64,000 nt of DNA, from contig CM064571.1 of NCBI GenBank assembly GCA_032716605.1, forward strand, positions 15,676,321 to 15,740,320, read 5' to 3'. The stretch is from Paralithodes platypus (lineage: Eukaryota; Arthropoda; Malacostraca; Decapoda; Lithodidae). Below, in pieces: positions 23,621 to 34,597 of the stretch; positions within the stretch are counted from its first letter, which is position 1; every line of letters begins with the position of its first letter. A model generated the notes under the pieces. The model worked only from the letters and a program-made list of their open reading frames with translations, searched no databases and was not told the DNA's origin. The translations under genes and the position numbers were made by a program.

Positions 23621-24475
23621 GGACGTCACCACGCCCGTCTTCGTATCAGCACAGCATCTTTGATCAGAGATAGGGGCTTAAAAATATATTTTTCGGGATC
23701 CCTTGGACTATAATGTGGCATAGAGAACATTTCAGTGCCGTGAATAGACGATCGGAAAACTATACTGGTACCGGTACACAGAAATTGAAAACAAATACAT
23801 ACAACAATAGGCTACAGTTATAGTTTCAAATATACTTTGCCTGAGCCTTTTGATATAAAGATCTCTTAAAGGCCACTTGAGTATTAATCGATTAATTAAT
23901 ATTTAGTAATCAGTTAATAATAAAATAACACATTTCACATTGTTATACACCCTATACCATCAAATAGGTTAGGCTACCTATATATGCATGTAATATACTG
24001 TAAATACATGAAGCTATCCATACACAAGATAATACATACACGCATCTAAATACATAGGCTACACAAAGTACCTACGCCACACAGAAAAAAAAGTGTTCAT
24101 TTACATACAAACTTATACCAGACATTTAAACTTTATACATACACACATATACATTTATGAAAATGCATACCGGTACATTCATTTCTATGCATTTTTAATT
24201 TCCTTTATATAGCCTATCGGTACACTTGTATACAATAAATATGTGAATGTTGGAAACGTCTGGTTGTCAGGGTGTCAAACGAATGCAAAGTCCATTATGT
24301 TTAGTTTTTTGTGTTGCCTATGTAAGGATAAAATTATGGTTTATAGTTCAAGTTATGTCTTTAGAAGTGAACAAGTGGCCAAACTAATGCTAGCCTATTT
24401 CATATTTATTTTGTTGTATTCCTTCTCAAATTAATTCTAGTCATCAAACAAAATTGTTCTGGTTTGACAACCTGC
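23621..24475. other. Intergenic, nothing recognised
   Basis: AT-rich with scattered CATACA microsatellite-like tracts (23990-24240). No coding signal is visible. Confidence 0.5.
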
Positions 24476-24712
24476 TGGTTGTACAGTTTGCCGCACAAGT
24501 TATGAATAAAATCGTAATTTGGAAGCTTCGGACAAACCTCCCCACCCCCCTCACTCACTCCTCCTCCCTTCCACCTCACCTTCCCTCCCTCGCTTCCACT
24601 GGCCGGCTCAAGTGTTTCACGTATGTAGTAGGTGTGTTGTAAAACATTATTACTAACTGCTTTCATTTAAGTATATTGATGCCCTAGCCGTAAAATAGTA
24701 TATTAATTATGT

Positions 24713-25140
24713 TCTTAACCCATTTTGTACGGGTGACGTCTGTATTATTTGATTTTTGCTACATTTAGACGACTTTATGAAGCTTAGGAAGGATATGTGG
24801 TAGCTAAAATGATTAAATGATTGGTTGAGATAGTGTGTAGTCTCTTAAGTGGCAGACGTCCTTCCCAAGCTTAACCCCTTCAGCACCATGACGTTTTTTT
24901 GTCTTTCATTATGGCTACATTTAGACGATGTAATGCATTTTCAGGAGCTATGGTATTCAGAGAGTTTATTGAGATCGGGTTTACCCATGAGTCATACAGG
25001 TAGACTATAAACAAAAGAAAATCGTCTAATGGTAACCAGAATATGATACAACTTTACGTCATGTTGGTGAAGGGGTTAATGTAATCTCATATTTGCCTGA
25101 ATACATTGAAACAGACGCCACTGTTACTAAATGGGTTAAC
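24713..25140. mobile_element. Family C element split by a second family C copy
   Basis: The outer ends are TTAACCCATTTTGTACGGGT and GCCACTGTTACTAAATGGGT. Between about 24873 and 25079 a complete second copy, bounded by TTAACCCCTTCAGCACCATG and TGTTGGTGAAGGGGTTAA, is inserted. The inverted twin at 28822-29033 is uninterrupted, so it shows the pre-insertion state. Confidence 0.8.
24873..25079. mobile_element. Nested family C element
   Basis: About 205 bp. Inverted ends TTAACCCCTTCAGCACCATG and TGTTGGTGAAGGGGTTAA; inner arms ATTTAGACGATGTAATGCAT and AAAATCGTCTAATGGTAACC. TTAA occurs at both edges. Confidence 0.75.
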
Positions 25141-25816
25141 AAAGTTTAAATTTGTAATCGTATTTCATAAAGCAATGCATGGATAGGTTACGCATGAGGC
25201 ATATTTCAGACAACTCAGAGAGGGAGAGAGAGAGAGAGATTAGTGATTCAACAACTAGGTCATCTTTCAATAGATAGATAGATAGACCTTAAGTATTCCC
25301 ATTTCAGTTATGATTCGGGATATTATATAGTATATGTATAACAAGTGAACATATATAGTTCTCTCCCGCATTTCCAATTGTGTGATATTGAGAAATGGAT
25401 GAGCAATATAGGCTACATGTGATGTAACCATTAAGTATTCAAAAATCAGTTGGAATAAAATACTTAATAAGAGAGTAATGGTAAAATCTACAACATAATA
25501 TGATGAAAAGGAGAAATAAACAATTACCGGTATTCTCTGTATTGTAATTTACTTATACTTTCATACAAAGTAATGGTTTATGCATTTAAACCCATATAAT
25601 CCTTAATAGACACGATAAATGTTAATTTGACAACAAATAATGCGTACCGGTATATTCAAACTAAATAAATATTATGAATATTATGAAAGATTATATTCCA
25701 AGTTTAAGGCAAAACTTCATTATGAACCTACTGGTATAGTTTGGATTAGATACTTCTTGGCGAAAACAAATATATAAAAATACGCATTCTAGGATTCTGA
25801 TAGATCATTAGTTAAC

Positions 25817-26398
25817 TCAATATTTTGTCCAGCCTCCATCTGCATCTATGACGCCTTGTAATCTGTCCCGCATATTTCTTACATGATTATATACTACATT
25901 TTGGTTTCGTCGGAATAGCTCCCACTCCTGCCTTGTGTGGTGCAGTAGTTGCTGGGAGGTCCGCTCTTGGTCAGGTGTCCACGTATTTACGATGGTTCCC
26001 CACACGTTCTCAATGGAATTAAGATCACATCCCTTACTAGGCCAGTCCAATAGCTGCACGTGACGCTGATCTGCAAACCATCGCTTCACAATCCGGGCTG
26101 TGTGAATTGGCGAGTTGTCCTGTAATTATAATCAGATGATGGAGTTATATTGTATAATTGCATCGCATATACCCAAAACATTTTAATACTGGTTACATGT
26201 GATGCACAGGATGGCCCAGCGTACTCATGTTACTATAAAGCGACCTTGGCAATAATCGTCATCCTTAATCTCTTGTGAATTCCAAAGGGGCTAGAGCAAA
26301 ATAATGGCCTATAAATGTCCACCTGTTTCCTGGCCGAGTCTTTCCAAATGCTTAAAATGGTAACTCGATTGCGTTTGAGTTATATGAAGTTATGGGTC

Positions 26399-26469
<71 letters not shown>

Positions 26470-27371
26470 TGATTACACGACTGATTTCTCTGGTTATATT
26501 GAGTCTTATTATAAATGTGTACTCATATGAGTATACAAGTTTATAACATAAGTAAACCGTGTAACACACAACTACAATATACCTGCATAAAGATAATCTG
26601 TTCAGGGTAAGGTAAGGCATACTGGCGAACGGTAGGCAGCATCACTTCTTCGAGAATTTCGATGTATTGCTCCGAGTTGAATAGCCCGTGGATCTCCGCT
26701 AGTTCGCCAATGCCATGTAAGTGAATCCAACCCCAAACATTTGCAGTCACATGTCCACTTCTGGCTACTTCATGGATATTTCTTCTCTCATATCTTGTTC
26801 CATCTTCTCTCCAACAATGTAGTCGACCATGAGTAGTAGAAGCAAATGTTTTTTCGTCAGAAAATATGACTCTTCCCCAGTATGCAAGATCATTGTGAAC
26901 ATGTTCTAGAGCAAACTGCAGCCTGGCTTCACGATGTCGTTCCTCAAGTTTTGGCTTTTGAGCAGGAGGATGGTGGTGAATACCTGATGCATGCATACGG
27001 CGCCGGACAGTATCATCCGAGATGTCCAAATTTAAAGATTCCCGGATAGCCTTTGTATTGGTGAGTGGTTTGTTCCGTGCTTCATTTACAATTCTTTCGT
27101 CGTCATCTGCAGTGGTTTTTCTTGGAGCTCCACACCTAGGAAAATGTAAGAGACTGCCAGATTCCTGCCATCTCTCAACCCACCGATCAACTGTTGGTTT
27201 GGTTATCCCCATCATGGCTGCTATCTCGGCATGTTGATGGCCTGCACCCCACAGGCCAATTATCTGGCCACGCTGAACTAGTTTCTGTTGAGCTCGGTTC
27301 ATAATTCGAGTGGCTGGTAATGTTCCTCTCACCGTGTCGAAATGTGGTGTGACCAGACATCGCGCCAGCAA
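25817..27371 (-). CDS. Tc1/mariner-superfamily transposase, two exons
   Basis: Cut-and-paste transposase. Exon 1 is 27371-26583 and exon 2 is 26119-25817, with a predicted 463-bp intron (26582-26120) starting GTATAT and ending TTACAG. The join is in phase 0 and restores the conserved QDN motif. The N-terminal half has paired helix-turn-helix features (GHQHAEIAAMMGITKPTVDRW is 21 residues, so only its core EIAAMMGITKPTVDRW is cited) and a GAPRKTT linker. Catalytic acidic residues are D in VIFSDEKTF, D in DNSPIH and E in LNSIENVW. I count 35 residues between the second D and the E, against 34 in classic Tc1. The spliced length is about 363 residues, or 341 from an internal Met at MNRAQQ, the usual Tc1 size. 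No stop or frameshift is seen. The intron carries a long (TA)n tract. Confidence 0.85.
26402..26466. repeat. (TA)n microsatellite inside the transposase intron
   Basis: About 32 uninterrupted TA units. It shows that the 463-bp gap in the transposase gene is not under coding constraint. Confidence 0.95.
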
Positions 27372-27796
27372 GTCTCACAACACCTCGGTTTCGGAAATAT
27401 AAATCAATATTATGTAAATAAATATTTACACATTAATTCATTATGACAAAGTATAGCATTATGTTCGAGCACGCCAAAAAGTATTTGCTATTTTTTACAG
27501 GTACAGTACTGTATAACGATTCTTGGATTAGATAGTTTGTAACTAAGAAACCGTTAATCGAGATGGAAGTTTTGTCTGCTCCTAGTGTAAGACTTACAGC
27601 TAGTACCGGTATTTTATATTGTCGCAACAATGACATGGACCTCTCTCTTCATTGCACGAATAAGACATATGTTCATGTCTAATCAATATCTGTAAGAAAA
27701 TTATGAGTATACTTATATTAATCATATATGTTTAAGGTATATATATTTCATAATGTGTGTCGTATCGCTAACGTTGTTTAATGTTATACGGTACCA

Positions 27797-28012
27797 TCAA
27801 CCCATACAGTACCGGGGACGTCCCTGTCATTATATCCTGGCAACCATTAGATGATTATTTTATTTAGATTAGGAAGGGCGTATACACATTAAATGGCTAC
27901 AGACTTTATCAACAAACCTCTTAGTGACCATATATCCTTCTAAGCTTTATAATATCCTCTAAATGTAGCTAGATTGAAATTATCAAGACGTCGCCGATAC
28001 TGAATGGGTTAA
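27797..28012. mobile_element. Family C foldback element
   Basis: Clean copy of about 215 bp. Ends are AACCCATACAGTACCGGGGA and GTCGCCGATACTGAATGGGT; inner arms are CATTAGATGATTATTTTATT and AATATCCTCTAAATGTAGC. Confidence 0.8.
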
Positions 28013-28516
28013 TACATCTCAAAGGGCGTTGTTCAATGTAGTTTGCCATTAGAGAGAGAGAGAGAGGAATTTCCTGAAATATTTGTGTATACATTATTTT
28101 TTGTATATTATTATTGTTGTATACTATTATTTGTTATCTATATTCGGTTTTGTGTGTGAATATTTAGTTGTCAGAGTTTCTGTCTTCCAGAAAATTATTC
28201 AGTATTCAATATATTTCAGAATTGCCTACTTCATTTACTAATTCCTCTTATAATAACTAATAAGGCAATATTATTCAGGATTATATATGACCCGATACAT
28301 TTCGGTGGACTGCATTTACAGTGTTAATGCCATGAGATATAAAGCTTATCTTATCACTTCATCACCACTCTTATTATTGTAAGCATTACTACCCGTATTT
28401 GTTCTGGCCCTCTATTGATGCTTTAACATTCGTTATTTAGATTACTTTCCCTTTATGGTCACATCGCGTGTATATTACTCATCCATTTCTCAATCATATC
28501 ACATAGGCCTAATTGG

Positions 28517-28617
28517 AAATACGTTTTTTGGGGAAAGAACTATATATGTTCACTTATACATATAATATATATATGTATAAGTGAACATATATAGTTCTTT
28601 CCCCAAAAAACGTATTT
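28517..28617. repeat. Perfect 48-bp-arm palindrome
   Basis: Arms 28517-28564 and 28570-28617 are exact inverse complements (AAATACGTTTTTTGGGGAAA ... TTTCCCCAAAAAACGTATTT) around a 5-base ATATA centre. The corresponding point in the left arm (about 25340-25380) has a single copy, so the palindrome arose after the large duplication, or was lost on the left. Confidence 0.9.
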
Positions 28618-28821
28618 ATATATTATATACTATATAATATCCCGATTCATAGCTGAAATGGGAATACTTAAGTTCTATCTATCTATTGAAAGACGACTTA
28701 GTTGTTGAATCACTAATCTCTCTCTCTCTCCCTCTCTGAGTTGTCTGGAATATGCCTCATACGTAACCTATCCATGAATTGCTTTATGAAATTCATTACA
28801 AATTTATACTAGCCTAAACTT

Positions 28822-29033
28822 TGTTAACCCATCTAGTAACAGTGACGTCCTTTTCAATATAGTCTGGCAAATATTTGAAGATTACATTAAGCTTGGGAAG
28901 GACGACTACACACTATCTCAACCAATTATGTAATCCTTTTAGCTACCACATATCCTTCCTAAGCTTCATAAAGTCGTCTAAATGTAGCAAAAATCAAATA
29001 ATACAGACGTCACCCGTACAAAATGAGTTAAGA
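28822..29033. mobile_element. Family C element, uninterrupted twin
   Basis: GTTAACCCATCTAGTAACAG start and GTCACCCGTACAAAATGAGT end, both matching the split element at 24713-25140 in inverse orientation. Confidence 0.75.
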
Positions 29034-29289
29034 ACATAATTAATATACTATTTTACGGCTAGGACATCAATATACTTAAATGAAAGCAGTTAGTAATAAT
29101 GTTTTACAACACACCTACGGTGACCTACTACATAACCGTGAAACACTTGAGCCGGACAGTGGAAGCGAGGGAGGGAAGGTGAGGTGGAAGGGAGGAGGAG
29201 GAGGAGTGAGTGAGGGGGGTGGAGAGGTTTGTCCGAAGCTTCCAAATTACGATTTTATTCATGATTTGTGCGGCAAACTTGTACAAAGC

Positions 29290-30275
29290 CTCGCACTTGT
29301 ATGATCTCAACTATACCTCGACCTATCCACTCATATGCTGATGACTCTACCTTACACTATTCAACTAGTTTTTTGGTTGGGAGAGAGGTATCCTGACCAG
29401 GATTCGAACCCACTCACTCGGGTATGTTTGTGAGAGTTGGGCACCGTATCCACTCGACCATGAGCGGATTGACATCACCATTAAACTAGGTTTCTACAAC
29501 GTCCCACCATGCAATCACTCCAAAACTCATGTTATGAGGCCTTAGCACCTATATCAACTATTTCTGATTGGGACAGAGAAAGTCTTATTACTTTCAGTGC
29601 TTCCAAAACCCAATTTCTCCATCTATCTACCCGTCACAATCATCCACGCGACTATCATTTACTCTTCAACAACACTCAAATCAACCCTTCGTCTTCTCTC
29701 AATATTCTTAGTGTCTCATTTTTCTTCTCATCTTTCTTGGAAAGACCATATTACCACTCTTGCTAAAACAGCTTCCCAGAAGTTAGGTGTGTTCACCAGT
29801 TTTTATGAGTTTCTTACCCCCGCACAGCTTCTTGCTCTGTGGGCACAGTGCGCCCATGTAGCGAGTAGCCTACCGATACTGTTCGTTTGTGTGGGGAGGT
29901 TCCACCCAGGGTCCCTGGTTCCACGCATACCCCACTTTTCAAAAGTGTAGAGTCGAAAAGCATTTCGGCTCATCAGCTCACCTCCACTTATTTATTCCCT
30001 ACAATCTCTCACTACACGCTACAATGTTGCATCCTCTCTCACTCTTCTACGGTTTACCGCTATTACAATCATCATCAGATGTTCTTCAGAGCTTTCTCCG
30101 TGTATACCACCTCCTTTATGGAGAGTGGGTGACATCCGCCATTTTACACATTCTCGCCCATATTCTGTCCAATTCTAACCCAAGAGTGAACCGATTTTCT
30201 CAGTTTTTTCTTCTACTCAACAAGTAAACTCTGGAATTATCTCCCTCAATATATCTTTCCCTCATCCTATGACTA
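29290..30275 (+). pseudogene. LINE reverse transcriptase, C-terminal half, with SINE insertion
   Basis: The catalytic box SYADDSTLHYSTS lies at about 29330-29367. It is followed by a SINE (29372-29470), then by ISDWDRESLITFSASKTQFL and LSTRHN, and after a frameshift near 29715 by HLSWKDHITTLAKTASQKLG and FLTPAQLLAL. Further frameshifts break the last part (NPRVNRFSQFF, then WNYLPQYIFPSS). The pattern is that of a Jockey/CR1-type LINE. Multiple frameshifts and the SINE make it inactive. Confidence 0.8.
29372..29470 (-). repeat. tRNA-derived SINE
   Basis: On the minus strand: A box in ATGGTCGAGTGGATACGG and B box in GGGTTCGAATCCTGG, a tRNA-Ser/Leu-like arrangement, ending in CTCTCTCCCAACC. It interrupts the LINE just after its YADD box. 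Related heads occur at 30316-30415 and 31405-31480. Confidence 0.7.
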
Positions 30276-30309
30276 GACATAATTGTTTATTTTGTTTACA
30301 GGGTATGTA

Positions 30310-30500
30310 TTATACTGGTTGGGAGAGAGGTATCCTGACCAGGATTCGAACCCACTCACTCCAGGTATATTTGGGAGAGCCGGGCACCGTAACCACTCGG
30401 TCATGAGCGGATATAAGGGAAGCAACCTTAGTTCTTATTTGCAGAACCAGGTCATAGTCTCGTATAGTCTACGCCTTCGAACACGTGGTGGAGTTATCTG
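30310..30500 (-). repeat. tRNA-SINE composite, inverted arm
   Basis: Inverse of the block at about 31320-31510: GGATTCGAACCCACTCACTC (B box inverse), CGGTCATGAGCGG (A box inverse), AAGGGAAGCAACCTTAG, AACCAGGTCATAGTCTCGTA. With 31147-31520 it forms a foldback around a minisatellite. Confidence 0.65.
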
Positions 30501-30599
30501 TTATAAAAATCGCCACCTGTAAGTGGCACCGATTAGCGTGTCGCCCATCGGTAATTTGTGTAGGGTTTTTCCCCCTAGATAGGTTGCCCGCCAAGGCTA

Positions 30600-31145
30600 T
30601 CGATTCCCATCTACCCGGAAACACCCCTTTCAGATACCAGGGGGACAGCTATCACCAGAGACACCCCTATTACAGGGGGACATACCCCTTTTAGATACCA
30701 GGGGGACAGCTATCACCAGAGACACCCCTATTACAGGGGGACCACACCCCTTTTAGATACCAGGGGGATAGCTATCACCAGAGACACCCCTATTACAGGG
30801 GGACATACACCTTTTAGATACCAGGGGAACAGCTATCACCAGAGACACCCCTATTACAGGGGGACCACACCCCTTTCAGATACCAGGGGGACAGCTATCA
30901 CCAGAGACACCCCTATTACAGGGGAACCACACCCCTTTTAGATACCAGGGGAACAGCTATCACCAGAGACACCCCTATTACAGGGGGACCACACCCCTTT
31001 CAGATACCAGGGGGACAGCTATCACCAGAGACACCCCTATTACAGGGGAACCACACCCCTTTTAGATACCAGGGGGACAGCTATCACTAGAGACACCCCT
31101 ATTACAGGGGACCACACCCCTTTCAGATACCAGGGGGACAGCTAA
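30600..31145. repeat. 62-bp minisatellite, about 8.5 copies
   Basis: The unit contains AGATACCAGGGGGACAGCTA, TCACCAGAGACACCCCTATT and ACAGGGGGACC. CCAGAGACACC recurs at 61-62 base spacing from about 30655 to 31086. Copies are very similar and fall into two alternating variants (TTTCAGAT or TTTTAGAT). Confidence 0.92.
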
Positions 31146-31146
31146 G

Positions 31147-31520
31147 TGAGTTCGAATCCTGGTCAGGCTACCTCTCTCCCAATCTGTCCGCCATTATCAT
31201 TAGATATTCATCAATCAGAGAGATTCCATAATAGTACCAGGACGATAAAAGAACGTTTCAATTAGCCGAGTTGGCTGGGGGGGGGGGGGGGGGATGTGTA
31301 AAATAGTCATGGTTGAAGTCTAAAAAACTCGCCACGTGTATGAAGGCATAGTCCTCCACGAGACTATAACCTGGTTCTTCAAATAGGTACTAAGGTTGCT
31401 TCCCTTATATCCGCTCATGGCCGAGTGATTATGGTGCCCAACTCTCCCAAATATACCTGGGGTGATGGGGTTCGAATCATGGTCAGGCTACCTATCTCCC
31501 AACCTGTCCGATATTATCTT
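31147..31520 (+). repeat. tRNA-SINE composite repeat
   Basis: Contains GTTCGAATCCTGGTC (B box), CTCTCCCAATCTGTCCG, a run of 17 G, TCCACGAGACTATAACCTGG and a full tRNA-like head: CTCATGGCCGAGTGATTATG then GGGGTTCGAATCATGG. Homologous to 7013-7318. Confidence 0.65.
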
Positions 31521-31566
31521 TAGATACGTAATATACTGCGGCCAAGGGGAATTTCCTCCAAGGCTG

Positions 31567-31768
31567 AAGGCGATGTCACACGAGCGCATTTTCAAGCAAT
31601 ATTTACGGGCTATTGTTGTCTGGTAGCTTAAAAATTTAAGTTCCGTAAGAATTAAACTAGCTAACATAATCTAATTTCCGATGCCACTGTGAAAAAGCCT
31701 CAACATAGTACGAAAACAAATATGCTCATCGAAAATTGCCGGAAAAAGCGTTCGTGTGACATCCCCTT
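31567..31768. mobile_element. Short TIR element (about 200 bp)
   Basis: AAGGCGATGTCACACGAGCG at the left and GCGTTCGTGTGACATCCCCTT (trimmed) at the right form imperfect inverted ends of about 25 bp. No ORF. Superfamily is uncertain. Confidence 0.65.
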
Positions 31769-31801
31769 TACTCGTGTAGGCCTAGCTTACCGCACCCATT
31801 G

Positions 31802-31832
<31 letters not shown>

Positions 31833-31884
31833 GTGACATCACCTCACATACATGGTCGCTTCTGTCACGTCACATAGACAATTA

Positions 31885-32318
31885 AGGGGATAGTGGTTAG
31901 TATTCCATCCATTTATTTATTCATTCATTTTTTTATATTTTTTTGTTTTTTTTTGTTTTTATTAATTAATTCATTTATTTATTTATTATTATTAGTTTTT
32001 TGTTTGTTTTAAGGTTCCTCGCTGGACCTCCACCAAGCTTTAAAAAAAACACCCCCTAGACCCCCCTGCAAGATATATTTGTACATGTTGCGGTAGAAAA
32101 AGGTCTCGGCCAAAGGCCGGTTCCTCCTAGAATTACAGGCTCGCTATCGCTCGCCAGGAAAGAGTCAACACCTAAATGGCACGCAAGGGCTTTATATTGA
32201 CAAGGAAATGGGGCGAAAGGTCTTAAAATCGCCAAATTTATGGAACGAACGTCTTAAAATCTCAAAGCTAATGGGTGCAAACATGAAGGAGAAAAAACAA
32301 CTACCTCCCTCTTACGTC
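31885..32318 (+). mobile_element. Family B MITE-like repeat, expanded A/T centre
   Basis: TTAAGGGGATAGTGGTTAGT start and AACTACCTCCCTCTTA end form the terminal repeats. It carries a long TTTATT-rich expansion, then GGACCTCCACCAAGCTTTAA, GGCCAAAGGCCGG, GCTCGCTATCGCTCGCCAGG and the ladder motifs. Confidence 0.8.
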
Positions 32319-32544
32319 CGTATCCTTAAACGTCATGCTCCGGCCAAAGGTTGATTTCTTTTAAGTTTCATGTATATCTATTGCTCGCCCAGAAAAAAAA
32401 TAGATACCTATATGTGGTAAACCATTCTTAAACCATTCTTTCCCTTTGCAGCGCCATAAATGGACTAAATAACTTGAAAAATTACGTTGCCTTGAGAAAT
32501 GGGAGTGCTAATCCATCTAGGCCTAATCTCTATAAACAACACTC

Positions 32545-32612
32545 TATCTATCTATCTATATACTCAGGCCCAATCCCCACTTTTCCTATTATTTTAAATT
32601 TATTTATTTATT

Positions 32613-32655
<43 letters not shown>

Positions 32656-32676
32656 TTTGGGGGGGGGGGGGGGTGA
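32545..32676. repeat. Shared segment followed by (TA)n, poly-T and poly-G
   Basis: CTATCTATATACTCAGGCCC and AATCCCCACTTTTCC are repeated at about 43495-43537. In both places they precede a poly-T to poly-G switch, so this is a dispersed repeat with homopolymer runs. Confidence 0.65.
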
Positions 32677-32934
32677 TGGCCGACTCAAGACAGAGCCAGA
32701 ACAGGGACAACACAACATAAAACAATGAACACACAAAAACAAAATACAAATTCACACACATCTAGGTCATCCAGGAGAAGACCCAGAGACCAGGGTCACC
32801 ATTCCCACAATATTCGTTCGGTATTAGGCGCTGCGAAGGGCAAGATTTGTTTAAGACTATCGCCCTTATTCTCGTCAAACTGATGGAGCGAAACAGGGGA
32901 GGTTCCAAAAGAGCTCCCTCGAACCAAATAGAGT

Positions 32935-33326
32935 TTAAAGGGGGTCACCGGTTTTTTGTTTATCTTTCTCTCTTTTTCTCTCTTTCCCTGGCTTGTATCC
33001 ATTCGGCCCCATTCAGCCTACTCTTTTAAGACGTTTACCCCCATGCAGGTGTCAATATTTTCCTGGCGAGCGGTAGCGAGCCAGCATATATACATTTTTG
33101 TTTTTGACAGCTAGCTAGATTTGTACATTTTTAGATAGAAAAATGTGTCCGGCGAAGCCGGATTTCTCCATGCAATGCTGGCTCGCTATCGCTCGCCAGG
33201 AATAAATCGACACCAGGATGGGGATAAACGTCTTAAAACAGTTGGCTTAATGGGGCCGAATGGATACAAGCCAAAAAAAGAGAGAAAAGGAGAGAAAGAG
33301 AAAAAACAGTAGGTGACCCCCCCTTA
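32935..33326. mobile_element. Family A palindromic MITE
   Basis: Ends TTTAAAGGGGGTCACCGG and AGGTGACCCCCCCTTAA. Both arms carry GCGAGCGGTAGCGAGCCAGC or its inverse; GTCCGGCGAAGCCGGA is central. Third copy of the family. Confidence 0.85.
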
Positions 33327-33344
33327 ATTTAGGAGGGGATCTGC

Positions 33345-33785
33345 AGATTTTCGCAATATTTGGTGGGGAAATAGGATATGCGCCATGAACTAGTTTTTAC
33401 GAAATTTGGTGGGCAGATAGTTTATGCTTCAAGGAAAAAGTGATCAAGTTTTGGAGGCAATCTGGCATTTTTGTGTGAAGACTTGAATGATTATGAGAAG
33501 AAATACAGGAAAATTAACATGAAATAGCATTGTTTTGGCCATTTAATAGCTTTCAACGACATTATTTGAACTATAAACCACAATTTTAGCTATACATTTC
33601 CAATAATAAAGACTAATAATAATGAACTCGGCTTTGGATTGACACCCTGAATTCTGGATCATATCGTGGAAACTAGGTCCACAAGAAAATTTAGGCTTAT
33701 GATAATGGTCAAGATCCAGCCAGCACAGGCGGAGGTTTGCGCTCTACCCAGTGCCCCTCTAGTTTATCTAGAGGGTGTTCTTTAT
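33345..33785 (+). repeat. Dispersed repeat ending GGCGGAGGT...TGCCCCTCTAG
   Basis: Shares GCGGAGGTTTGCGCTCTACC and GTGCCCCTCTAGTT with an inverted, partly preserved copy at 43330-43715. Family unknown. Confidence 0.5.
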
Positions 33786-33889
33786 TCGTTATCCAGCATT
33801 GATCTCTCTCTCTCTCTCTGTTCCATCTAACCTCTTAATTTTCCTCAAACCCCCTGACACCCCCCCCCCCCCCCCGCTCTCAATACAGT

Positions 33890-33977
33890 ATACATACACA
33901 CATACAACACAACACACACGCAAACAATACCACACACATACACAATAATCGATCCCTCCCAGTGGTCGACCTAACAC

Positions 33978-34017
<40 letters not shown>

Positions 34018-34597
34018 TAATCGATCCCTCCCAGTGGTCGACCTAACACTAACACACACACACACACATACGGTAATCGATCCCTCCCAGTGGTCGACCT
34101 AACACATACACGCACACACACACACACACACACATGGTAATCGATCCCTCCCAGTGGTCGACCTAACACACACACACACACACACGGTAATCGATCCCTC
34201 CCAGTGGTCGACCTAACACTAACTCTAACACACACACACACACACACACGGTAATCGATCCCTCCCAGTGGTCGACCTAACACACACACACACACACACA
34301 CACGGTAATCGATCCCTCCCAGTGGTCGACCTAACACTAACACACACACACACACACACACACGGTAATCGATCCCTCCCAGTGGTCGACCTAACACACA
34401 CACACACACACACACACACGGTAATCGATCCCTCCCAGTGGTCGACCTAACACATACACACACACACACACACGGTAATCGGTAATCGGTAATCGATCTC
34501 TCCCAGTGGTCGACCTAACACACACACACACACACACACGGTAATCGATCCCTCCCAGTGGTCGACCTAATACACACACACACACACACACACATGT
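33890..34597 (+). repeat. Compound satellite, block 1 (11 boxes)
   Basis: A box of about 34 bp, starting GGTAATCGATCC and ending GGTCGACCTAACAC, alternates with (CA)n of 10-20 repeats. The box holds two palindromic hexamers, ATCGAT and GTCGAC. One copy shows a short GGTAATC triplication (about 34474-34495). The minus strand is open in several frames (CVCV and [11 protein letters not shown] peptides), an artefact of the repeat. Confidence 0.95.

Larger units (their letters stand above)
24476..25435 (+). repeat. Left arm of a large inverted duplication
   Basis: Reads as the reverse complement of 28460-29288. Shared blocks include TTTGCCGCACAA, the purine/pyrimidine block near 24530-24595 (inverse at 29160-29230), TTACTAACTGCTTTCATTTA and GTTGTCTGGAATATGCC (inverse). 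This arm is longer because it carries an extra family C element at 24873-25079. The arms enclose about 3 kb with the Tc1-like element. Confidence 0.85.
25731..27506 (-). mobile_element. Tc1/mariner-type DNA transposon
   Basis: About 1.78 kb containing one transposase gene. TA lies at both proposed borders (25729-25730 and 27507-27508), and the ends form an imperfect inverted repeat of roughly 35 bp: TACTGGTATAG...ACTTCTTGGCG at the left, TACTGTACCTG...ACTTTTTGGCG (minus strand) at the right. Together with a complete-looking transposase this suggests a recent arrival. It sits in the loop of the large inverted duplication. Confidence 0.75.
28460..29288 (-). repeat. Right arm of the large inverted duplication
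   Basis: Inverse of 24476-25435 without the nested family C element. It contains its own perfect palindrome at 28517-28617 and an intact family C copy at 28822-29033. Confidence 0.85.
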
